A stretch of DNA of 20,336 nucleotides, taken from contig JBHJHK010000367.1 in assembly GCA_050330975.1 (NCBI GenBank), forward strand, positions 1 through 20,336, given 5' to 3'. Both the position numbers and the translations under genes were made by a program. Under the pieces are notes generated by a model. That model searched no databases, was not told where the DNA came from, and saw nothing but the letters and a program-made list of their open reading frames with translations. This document shows, piece after piece, positions 1-6,900 of this stretch. Positions within the stretch are counted from its first letter, which is position 1. The number at the start of each line of letters is the position of its first letter. Source of the stretch: JBHJHK01 sp050330975 (GTDB lineage: Bacteria; Pseudomonadota; Gammaproteobacteria; Competibacterales; Competibacteraceae).

Positions 1-1463
1 CGGAGCTGGGGGAAGACGCCGGCCGGCGGCGCTTCGCGGGTCTCTGGCAGGTGACCCTGTTTGGCGGCGTTGGCTGCCTGCTGGCCTTTGATGGAGTGAG
101 GTTTTATTTTTCCTACACCTTGATGACCTTTGCCGGCTATGGTCTGGTGATCCACAGCCTCGACGCCGCTGCCCTCCAGGCTGGGCGCATCTACATGATC
201 CTGGGGGTGATCGGCGAGGGGATATTGCTGGTGGCCCTGTTGCTGGTGGGGCCCTTGGTGCCGGGTTTGCCATTGGCCGACCTACCGGCGGCGGTGGCCG
301 CCACGCCGTGGCGGGACACCATCGCGGTGCTGGTGTTGGTGGGGTTTGGCATCAAAATGGGGCTACTGCCCCTCCACATCTGGCTTCCCGTGGCCCACAC
401 CCAGGCCCCCGTCCCCGCCAGTGCCCTGCTCAGTGGCCTGTTGATCAAGCTGGGATTGTTGGGGTGGCTGCGGTTTTTACCCCTGGGGTCGGCGGAGTTG
501 ACGGTATTGGGCTCTTGGATGATGACCTTGGGGGCGGTGGGGGCCCTCTACGCCGCGGCCATGGGGGTATGCCAACGGCGGGCCAAGGCGGTGCTGGCCT
601 ACTCCAGCCTGAGCCAGATGGGTTTGGTGAGCCTGGTCTTGGGGATCGCCCTCCAGGTGCCCCAGGCGTGGGGCTCCCTGGGGGCAATTTTGCTGTTCTT
701 CGCCTTCCACCACGGCTTGGCCAAGGCGGCCTTGTTCTTGGGGGCAGGTCTCGCCCTAGGGGGTTCCCGCTGGGCGGCGGGGTTGGTGTTCATTCCCGCC
801 TTGGCGTTGGTGGGGGCGCCGTTGACCAGTGGTCTCCTGGCCAAGGACTTGCTCAAGGAAGCCGTGACCCTGGCCCCTGGGGACTGGAAGACCCTGTTGA
901 CGGCGAGCTTGAATGCCAGCACGGGGGCCACGGCGTTGCTCATGGCGCGGTTCCTCTATCTGATACGGCAAACCCCCGCCAAGGCGGCCACCCAGGAAGG
1001 GTGGGTCCTGGGGACCCTGGGGACGATGCTCGTCGCCTCTTTGACGCTGCCCTGGCTGTGGGCCGCCACCCAAATGGGCGCCGTCGCGGGGTTTGAACTT
1101 TCGGTGGGCAACTTGGCCACTGCGGTCTTGGGGCGGCTCGACCAGTGGGGGGGCTTTGTCGCCCCCGTGGCGGTGGCCACCCTATTGGCCACTGCAGTGG
1201 TGCTCGCCAGTGGCGGCCGGTTGCTGTTTGCCATACCCGAGGGGGATATCTTGCCCGCTCTCCTCAAGGGGGCTTCGGCCGTGGGGCGCGTGATAGCCCG
1301 CCTCCGCGCCGCCGCCGAGGGCGCCGCGATGCCCGGGGGCCGTCCGTCGATGCTCCTCGGACCCCTGGAGGTCTTCGAGGGGGCCCTGGCCCGCTGGTAC
1401 TACGGCGGCTTGGCCTGGATGGCGGTATTGCTCATCGCCCTGGTGGCGTTGGCGTGGCGCTAG
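1..1463 (+). CDS. Proton-conducting membrane subunit (NuoL/NuoM/MrpD-like), 5' end outside the window
   Basis: Integral membrane subunit of the complex-I / Mrp antiporter family that moves protons (or exchanges cations) across the inner membrane. The frame is open to the left edge; GTG at 51 is probably internal because the codons before it continue without a stop, so the N-terminus is missing. Numbered from GTG 51, family signatures are GFGIKMGLLPLHIWLP (Lys102, His109), PASALLSGLLIKLG (Lys133), AKAVLAYSSLSQMG (Lys179), FFAFHHGLAKAALF (His220, His221, Lys225) and GLLAKDLLKEA (Lys265). These are the lysines and histidines of the antiporter channel. Many hydrophobic helices cover the whole length. 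The usual Glu of the WELM-type helix reads YTLM here. I cannot tell whether it belongs to Mrp, a complex-I variant or a hydrogenase-like complex, because the partner genes lie upstream. Confidence 0.85.
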   Translation, partial: ELGEDAGRRRFAGLWQVTLFGGVGCLLAFDGVRFYFSYTLMTFAGYGLVIHSLDAAALQAGRIYMILGVIGEGILLVALLLVGPLVPGLPLADLPAAVAATPWRDTIAVLVLVGFGIKMGLLPLHIWLPVAHTQAPVPASALLSGLLIKLGLLGWLRFLPLGSAELTVLGSWMMTLGAVGALYAAAMGVCQRRAKAVLAYSSLSQMGLVSLVLGIALQVPQAWGSLGAILLFFAFHHGLAKAALFLGAGLALGGSRWAAGLVFIPALALVGAPLTSGLLAKDLLKEAVTLAPGDWKTLLTASLNASTGATALLMARFLYLIRQTPAKAATQEGWVLGTLGTMLVASLTLPWLWAATQMGAVAGFELSVGNLATAVLGRLDQWGGFVAPVAVATLLATAVVLASGGRLLFAIPEGDILPALLKGASAVGRVIARLRAAAEGAAMPGGRPSMLLGPLEVFEGALARWYYGGLAWMAVLLIALVALAWR

Positions 1464-1569
1464 GGCTGCCGGCGGCGGGGGTCGGGTGGGTGCCGCTGCC
1501 GGGTTATCCTCCTTCTGTTATCCTCGAGGAGAGGCCACCCTAGCCCCCCTCGTTGCCAAAAGGTGAACC

Positions 1570-2040
1570 ATGCCCATCTGGGTCGACGCCGACGCCTGTC
1601 CCGGGGTCATCAAAGAAATTCTCTATCGGGCCGCCCAGCGCACCAGCACCCCATTGACCCTGGTGGCCAACCAGGTCTTGCGGGTGCCCAAATCCCCCCA
1701 CATCCAAGCCGTACAGGTCCAACAGGGCTTTGACGTCGCCGACAGCGAAATCGTCCGGCGGGCCCAGAAGGGGGATTTGGTGATCACCGCCGATTTGCCC
1801 TTGGCGTGGGAGGTCATCGCCAAGGGCTGCTTGGCCCTCAACCCCCGAGGGGAGTTGTACACCCGAGAAAACATCAAAGCCCGCCTCACGATGCGGGATT
1901 TCATGGATACCCTCCGGGCCAGCGGCGTCGACACCGGCGGCCCACCGGCCCTCCACCCTCGCGATCGCCAGCAATTTGCCAACCAGCTAGACAAGTGGCT
2001 GGCTGCCCAACCCAAACCCCCCGCCACTACCTCGGACTGA
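1570..2040 (+). CDS. YaiI/YqxD family protein (UPF0178, DUF188)
   Basis: Protein of 156 residues, the usual size for this family. The start MPIWVDADACPGVIKEILYRAA matches the family N-terminus, with Asp6 and Asp8 in the VDADACP motif. Further acidic residues sit in FDVADSEIV (Asp55, Asp58) and in VITADLPLA (Asp75), followed by the conserved NPRGELYTRENI stretch. The fold is related to PIN/NYN-type nucleases and the acidic residues would form a metal site; the cellular role is not established. ATG 1570 is preceded by AAAGGTGA four bases upstream, a good ribosome-binding site. It lies 106 bases after the membrane subunit and has no obvious functional link to it. No signal peptide or membrane segment is seen, so it should be cytoplasmic. 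Confidence 0.92.
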   Translation: MPIWVDADACPGVIKEILYRAAQRTSTPLTLVANQVLRVPKSPHIQAVQVQQGFDVADSEIVRRAQKGDLVITADLPLAWEVIAKGCLALNPRGELYTRENIKARLTMRDFMDTLRASGVDTGGPPALHPRDRQQFANQLDKWLAAQPKPPATTSD

Positions 2041-2120
2041 CGGGGGTCGCCACTCCTAGGTGCGTCGACGGGGTGGGGCGTGTTCCCATCCGGGAAACCC
2101 GCGAAACGGCCTAAGGGTCA

Positions 2121-2651
2121 ATGACGGTGAACGATCAACCCGGGGTATCCGCCGCCATGCTCTACAAGTCCACCGCGAAATCCACCGAACTCGCCACCGT
2201 CGACTACGTCGACCTCGACCGCTTTATGGGCGATTGGTATGTCATCGCCAACATTCCCACGCCCTTTGAGAAGAATATCTACAACGCCGTAGAGTCCTAC
2301 CGCCTGGCAAAACCCCACGTGGTCGCCACGCGGTTTCACTACCGCCAGGGGGGATTCGACGGTCCCCAGAAGGCCATGGAGGCCACGGGGTTTGTCCAGG
2401 ATACCCAGACCAACGCCCGCTGGGGGATGCAGTTTATCTGGCCCTTAAAACTGGACTACCGGGTGATCCATCTGGCCGACGACTATGGCCAAACCATCAT
2501 CGGCCGCCAGCGTCGGGATTTTGTCTGGATTATGGCCCGCACGCCGAGCCTCGACGCCGCTGTCCTCGAAGACCTCATCCAGCGCATGGAGGGGGTGGGC
2601 TACACCCGGGATAAGCTCCAGCGGGTGCCCCAGCACTGGCCCCCTGCTTGA
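2121..2651 (+). CDS. Lipocalin family protein (Blc-like)
   Basis: Protein of 176 residues with the lipocalin signature DRFMGDWYVIANIPTPFEK (the G-x-W of strand A) and the Blc-type C-terminal block YGQTIIGRQRRDFVWIMARTP. The family forms an eight-stranded barrel that binds lipids or other hydrophobic ligands; bacterial Blc is usually an outer-membrane lipoprotein. Here neither the start at ATG 2121 nor the alternative ATG 2157 gives a signal peptide or a lipobox cysteine, so as read the protein would stay in the cytoplasm, unlike classical Blc. AAGGG sits three bases before ATG 2121, a rather tight spacing. The gene stands 80 bases after the YaiI-family gene in the same direction and may be co-transcribed with it. 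Confidence 0.85.
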   Translation: MTVNDQPGVSAAMLYKSTAKSTELATVDYVDLDRFMGDWYVIANIPTPFEKNIYNAVESYRLAKPHVVATRFHYRQGGFDGPQKAMEATGFVQDTQTNARWGMQFIWPLKLDYRVIHLADDYGQTIIGRQRRDFVWIMARTPSLDAAVLEDLIQRMEGVGYTRDKLQRVPQHWPPA

Positions 2652-2656
2652 GGTGT

Positions 2657-2673
2657 CCAGGCCGCGCGCCTGG
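2657..2673 (+). terminator. Possible weak terminator hairpin after the lipocalin gene
   Basis: CCAGGC (2657-2662) and GCCTGG (2668-2673) form a six-pair stem with a five-base loop starting six bases after the lipocalin stop codon. There is no U-run after it, so intrinsic termination is doubtful. Confidence 0.3.
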
Positions 2674-2775
2674 CCTGGGCTGCCCGGGGTGGAGAGGGTG
2701 CATTGGCCGGGCGTTGCCAGGTTCACCAATCCCCGGGCCGGGTTGTGGAAGGGATGGAGTTCGAGCGATTAACAG

Positions 2776-2804
2776 TTGACAGCCCAGGACACTTATTGTC
2801 AAAT
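2776..2804 (+). promoter_or_regulatory. Candidate sigma-70 promoter for the riboswitch leader
   Basis: TTGACA at 2776-2781 matches the -35 consensus. Seventeen bases later TCAAAT (2799-2804) is a fair -10 element. A transcript from here would carry about 150 bases before the riboswitch. The call rests on two hexamers only. Confidence 0.35.
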
Positions 2805-2814
2805 AATGTCAAAT
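2797..2814. repeat. Tandem TGTCAAAT repeat, possible regulator site
   Basis: TGTCAAAT occurs at 2797-2804 and again at 2807-2814, ten bases apart, one helical turn. It overlaps the candidate -10 element, an arrangement that would suit a repressor. Related AATGTC-containing sequences lie further downstream. Confidence 0.4.
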
Positions 2815-2837
2815 TTTCCCAGGAAGCAAGCTGTAGG

Positions 2838-2933
2838 TAATATTAGACATTGTCGGAAAGTCCATCGATATTCGCCTAAGTCACTGATTTCAAAGACCGA
2901 GCCTTGCCCTACCGATAATGTCTATTAGTATTA
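2838..2933. repeat. Imperfect inverted repeat with CCGAYAATGTCTA core upstream of the riboswitch
   Basis: The left arm (2838-2856) read on the minus strand is CCGACAATGTCTAATATTA; the right arm (2912-2933) on the plus strand begins CCGATAATGTCTATTAG. The first 13 bases agree at 12 positions. The arms are about 55 bases apart. TTAGACATTG within the left arm (2843-2852) recurs exactly at 3172-3181. This may be a pair of operator half-sites or a long hairpin in the transcript; no binding protein can be named. Confidence 0.45.
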
Positions 2934-2971
2934 TCAGCAGTATTAGTGATATCAAGTACCAGTCAGTACAA

Positions 2972-3068
2972 AGCACTGAAAAGGGCAACTCCACGTGAAA
3001 GCGCGGAGGCGCAAAGCAACCGGTCTAAGGGGTCTCTACCAACCTACGACAGCGGAGCTGCCAGGCTA
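2972..3068 (+). ncRNA. Cyclic-di-GMP-I riboswitch (GEMM motif)
   Basis: The aptamer follows the GEMM-I layout. GGGCAA (2983-2988) opens the core. A hairpin comes next with arms CTCCACGT (2989-2996) and GCGCGGAG (3001-3008), one mismatch, and a GAAA tetraloop (2997-3000). Then come the hallmark GCGCAAAGC (3009-3017) and CCGGTCTAA (3020-3028). A second hairpin pairs AGG and GGT (3028-3033) with ACC and CCT (3038-3045) and provides the expected tetraloop receptor side. AGCGGAGCTGCC (3051-3062) closes the aptamer, with TGCC (3059-3062) pairing to GGCA (2984-2987). The class binds cyclic-di-GMP and controls motility, adhesion and secreted surface proteins. Here it lies about 480 bases before the large PA14 secreted-protein gene on the same strand. 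The recognition is by motif and pairing; no covariance score was computed. Confidence 0.88.
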
Positions 3069-3097
3069 AAATCTCATACAATCGCTAACAACAGACG

Positions 3098-3104
3098 AGA
3101 CCGG
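3098..3104 (+). promoter_or_regulatory. Candidate riboswitch expression platform (anti-aptamer strand)
   Basis: AGACCGG here is perfectly complementary to CCGGTCT at 3020-3026, which is part of the ligand-binding core. Pairing of the two would dismantle the aptamer, so they could be mutually exclusive states. GAGACC (overlapping) can also pair with GGTCTC at 3031-3036. What the switch then does (termination, processing or translation) is not clear from the sequence. Confidence 0.4.
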
Positions 3105-3232
3105 ACCCCGGATCGGCCATTTCATCTGTAGCGTTGTACCTTTTCAGTGTCCTTACCAAGATAAACCTCAGTTAGACATTGGGGCTATCGAGCACAGGGA
3201 CACACAATGACTATGCAACGTCTATCATCCCC

Positions 3233-3251
3233 AGCACTCACCCTGAGTGCT
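3233..3251 (+). other. Stable hairpin in the leader, possible attenuator
   Basis: AGCACTCA (3233-3240) and TGAGTGCT (3244-3251) form a perfect eight-pair stem with a CCC loop. It lies about 165 bases after the riboswitch and 300 bases before the PA14 gene. The following TTGTCATTG is only weakly U-rich, so it is an uncertain terminator; it could also be an RNA-processing or pausing site. Confidence 0.4.
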
Positions 3252-3549
3252 TGTCATTGTGAAGAACTCATCTCTCCTATCCGTCCTGTTTTCACTTGGT
3301 GTGCGTCTGGTCTGAATGCAGAGGTCTTTGTCCCACATTCTCCCTGGGACGTCGAGGCCACTGCCAATTCAGGCGTTATCCCCTGCAAGCCATTGGGCGG
3401 CAATGGGCTCAAGATCCGCGCCGACGGTGACCAAGCACGACGTCGCGGCGGCATAACCGTGGGCAAAGAGCGTTTTTCCCGTCGCAGTCGACCGACGGGG
3501 ATCGTCTCTTGGGTTGGCGTTTACTAGTTACAAGGGTTCGGGTTTCACA

Positions 3550-3972
3550 ATGACAGAAGATCTCCAAGTGCCACGCGGGATGTGGCTACGACGCCTTTTA
3601 AGAATCTCCAATCTGCGGCGATCGCCATGGGTGATCGCCGTGTTTTTGTCACTCGGTATCGGGTTCACAGGCACGGCCCTCGCCCAGACCGGGCGTACCC
3701 CCGAGCTGACCAACACCAACAGCTTAGAACGGGGGCTAGAGCACCTCGCCTACAGCTACAGTGGGGATCACCAACCGCTGCCGACCCTCCAGGGCAAATC
3801 GATCCTGGAGACCCGTTGCCTGGGCAATGACTTCAGCGCCGAATTCCCCGGCGACCGCACCGCGCGCTATATGCTGGTGCAACAGGGCTACTTCCGCGCC
3901 GACCGAGACGGTGAATACACCTTTAGCACCCTCTCCGACGACGCCACCCAGATCTACATCGGCAACCAGTAG
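3550..3972 (+). CDS. N-terminal piece of the PA14/DUF1800 secreted protein, ended by an in-frame TAG
   Basis: This piece of 140 residues holds a Sec signal peptide and the first half of PA14 domain 1. From ATG 3550, a long basic n-region (WLRRLLRISNLRRSPW) is followed by a hydrophobic core (VIAVFLSLGIGFTG) and a cleavage site after Ala45 (TALA/QT). The PA14 part runs from about residue 59 (LERGLEHLAYSYSG) through the typical DGEYTFSTLSDDATQIYIGNQ. It stops at TAG 3970-3972. The next codons continue the same PA14 domain in the same frame (VVDNNGTH), so this is one gene with a nonsense codon. An in-frame TTG at 3514 is an alternative start, but ATG 3550 gives the better signal peptide. The ribosome-binding site is weak for both. 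The leader upstream carries the cyclic-di-GMP riboswitch. Confidence 0.75.
   Translation: MTEDLQVPRGMWLRRLLRISNLRRSPWVIAVFLSLGIGFTGTALAQTGRTPELTNTNSLERGLEHLAYSYSGDHQPLPTLQGKSILETRCLGNDFSAEFPGDRTARYMLVQQGYFRADRDGEYTFSTLSDDATQIYIGNQ
3970..3972 (+). other. In-frame amber codon interrupting PA14 domain 1
   Basis: The codons around it read Gly-Asn-Gln-TAG-Val-Val-Asp-Asn-Asn-Gly. In PA14 domain 5 of the same protein the matching stretch is FIDDNLVVDNDG, so TAG stands where a leucine is expected; TTG to TAG is one base change. No frameshift is present. It is codon 141 counted from ATG 3550. Confidence 0.9.
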
Positions 3973-6900
3973 GTGGTGGACAACAACGGTACCCATACCA
4001 TCGCTGAAGCCCAGGGCAAAATTGACCTCCAAGCGGGCTACCATCGCATCCAGTTGTTCTACAGCCAGCACACTGGCCCCGCTGGGCTGATGGTGCGCGT
4101 CGCCCGCAACACCGCATCCCTCGCGCGGGTGGGCACCTGGCAGCTGTGGCGCGATGACAATCTCAACCACGACAGCTGTCAAGCCTCGAGTCACAGCTCC
4201 ATAGCCACTCGAAATGGCGTGGCCTACCAGTACTTCGAGGGCAAGTTGCATTCCCTTGGCAACGCTGCCCCCGACCCCAGTCAACACCCCGTGGTCGCCA
4301 GTGGTTTTAGAAACCAGATCGACCTCGACCCCGTGCCCGACGAGCGCACCAGCCAGTATGGCCTGCGCTGGGTGAGCAGCCTCTACATCCCCGCCCCCGA
4401 GGCCGGCGACTACGCCTTCGCCCTGGGTGACGACAACAGCACCACCTTATTTATCAACGATGCGGAGGTGTCGGGGACCATTGCCCTGGCGAGTGGTTTC
4501 CACCCCCTGGAGGTGCGCTTCGTGCAAGGGCGGGGGGGCAGTGATTTCCAGCTCACTATGACCCCCCCCGGTGGTGTCGCCGGTCCCATTCCCACCGAGC
4601 GGCTCTGGGTGGGGCAGAATCTGCAAAAGGCCCTGGCCCGCTCTGCCGAGCCCGATTCTATCAGCAATGCCACCCCCGTGGGGCGCCTGGAGTTTGGTCG
4701 CCTCAGCCATGCACAGCCGAACCGCAACCAGTGGAAGCGGGTCGATTTTGCCCAACCGATTCCCAACCCTGCCGTGGTCATGGGCCCCCTCTCCGACAAC
4801 GATCCCAGCGAGGCGCTGATTCGGGTGCGCAACGTCACGGAGATGGGCTTTGAGTTCAAAATCGACCAGTGGCTCTACCTCGACCGCGTCCATCTCACCC
4901 CAGAGACCGTGGGCTGGATGGCGGCCACCCAGGGAAGCTATGCCCTAGCCGACGGCACCAAGATTCAAGCGGGTTCCACCAACGCCTTGAACGAAACCTT
5001 TGCCGCGGTGGCCCTCGACGGCTTTGGTGCCCCCCCCGTGGTCTTTGCCCAGGTGGCGAGTATGAGCGGTGGGGAACCGGTGGTGACCCGCCTGCGCAAC
5101 ATCACTGCCACCGGCTTTCAGGTGCAGATGCGAGAGGAAGAGGCCTCTAACGGTCACCACAACCCCGAGCGCATCGACTGGATTGCCATCGAAGGGAGTA
5201 GTGCTGGCGTTTTTGAGGTGGACCGCACCGGCGAGGTGGTCGACCACAATCCCCATTCCCTGAGCTTCGGCCCCTTCAGCCCCTCTGGACAAACGGTGCT
5301 CATCGCCGCCATGCAGAGCTACAAAGGCAGCGACACCGCCAACTTGCGGATGGGGAACCTTTCGGGGAGTGGCGCCCAGATCTGGGTGGACGAGGAGACC
5401 TCGGCCGACGGCGAAGTCAACCACGCGGCCGAGGTGGTGGGCTACCTCGCTGCGAGTGTTGGCGGTCACCCCCTCTTCAGCGGTGGTGGTGACGGCCTGC
5501 TGCCTGGCCTCGACGTTGAGGGCTACACCTTCCAGGGGGATCTGCTGCCCCTGCCGGGGATGTTCGATGGTCTGAGTCCCGAGAAGCAGTGCAGCCTGCC
5601 CGACTTCTCCGTCGAAGCAATGGCGGAGGAGGAGCGCTTTGGCATGCGCTACCAGGGTTTTATCAAAATCGAACAGAAGGGAATATACACCTTCCACCTC
5701 AACTCCGATGACACTACCGCACTCTGGGTGAGTGACATCCACAGCAGTGACCAACCCGTGGTGGAGGTCGATAGACTCAATGGTCGCCAGAGCCAAGGCT
5801 ACATCCACCTGGAGCCCGGCTACTATCCCCTTCGCCTCGACTACGGCCAATACCGCGGTTCTAGACGGCTGGTTCTGAGCTACGCCCGCGATGGTGAACC
5901 GCTACAAAGGGTACCGGCGAGCAAATTTCATCGCACCCAGGGGGCTGCCGCCTGCTTTGAGGGGGGCAATGGCACCAGCTCCGGCCTTCTCAGCAGCATT
6001 ACCCCCAGCGGCGACCTGCGCTCGGGGGCTGCCTATCGCTACGTCGAAGCCCGTGTGGACAGCGTCGCTCAGCTGGCCCAGCAGGCGGTGGTGGCGAGCG
6101 GCTTTACCCCCAACATCGATCTCGCCCCTCGCCCCGCGGGACGCGACAATCAGTTTGGCCTGACCTTCCAGGCGTTCTACGATGCGCCCGACAGTGGGTT
6201 GTATGAGATCTTCCTCACCTCCGACGATGGTTCAACCCTCGAGATCGGCCCGCAAAAGTTCAAGCTGATAGACAATGATGGCACCCACGGTGCCCGCACC
6301 CGCTCCGGTGCCATTGGCCTTGAAGCGGGGCTTCACCCCATCGAGGTCAAGTACTTCCAGCGCTACGGCAGTGGCAGCGATGCCACCCTCTCCCTGGAGG
6401 TGCGGGCCCCCAACGGCCAACGGGCCACTATCCCGGCCAGCCGGCTCAAAGCCCTCACGGACCAGCTCGACGACTACCGCCGCCCCCCCGATAGGCCCTT
6501 GAGCGACGGCGGCCAGCTGACCCAGGGGCTCGAATATGAATCCTCCCAATACGCCGATGCCAATGCCGACGCCCTGGATGCCATCTTGTCGGGTGTGACC
6601 CCCCGGATCACCTGTACCACCGACAACTTTTCCACCCAGCTGCGGTTTGTCGACCGGCGCTACGCTCTGGTCTTCGAAGGCTACCTGCGGATCGACGGCA
6701 ACAGAGGGGGGGACTATCTGTTCAACCTCAAGTCGGACGATGGTTCCAAACTGTTCATCGACGACAATCTGGTGGTGGACAACGACGGTCGCCACGGCGT
6801 CCGAGACCGCCAGGGTTACATCAGCCTCCAAGAGGGCTATCACGCCCTCCGGGTGGAGTTTTTCAACCGCGACGGCGACGGTCGCCTCGAGGTGAGCTAC

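Larger units (their letters stand above)
2652..3549. other. Long non-coding leader between the lipocalin and PA14 genes
   Basis: About 900 bases without a convincing gene. It begins with a GC-rich hairpin just after the lipocalin stop, then becomes AT-richer from about 2,770. In order it holds a candidate promoter, direct and inverted copies of an AATGTC-type element, a cyclic-di-GMP riboswitch, a segment complementary to the riboswitch core, a further copy of TTAGACATTG and a stable hairpin. The small open frames within it (about 2946-3131 and 3207-3527) have no recognisable protein character, although the second has a decent AGGGA before its ATG. Confidence 0.7.

Noticed and set aside
1520..1529. 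Palindrome TCCTCGAGGA between the membrane subunit and the YaiI-family gene
   Set aside because: It is a ten-base self-complement without loop or T-run, too short to call a terminator or operator.
1967..1976. GCGATCGC-type palindromes (also near 3620), suggestive of the cyanobacterial HIP1 repeat
   Set aside because: Only very few copies occur in 20 kb, whereas HIP1-rich genomes have them about every kilobase. The gene content is proteobacterial.
2946..3131. Open frame of 61 codons overlapping the riboswitch
   Set aside because: It lies directly on the GEMM aptamer, whose conserved bases explain the sequence, and it has no ribosome-binding site.
3207..3527. Open frame of 106 codons between the riboswitch and the PA14 gene, with AGGGA six bases before its ATG
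   Set aside because: The translation has no domain, signal or membrane character and an irregular composition. The DNA in this stretch also carries a hairpin and repeated motifs typical of a leader. Only a homology search or peptide evidence would rescue it.
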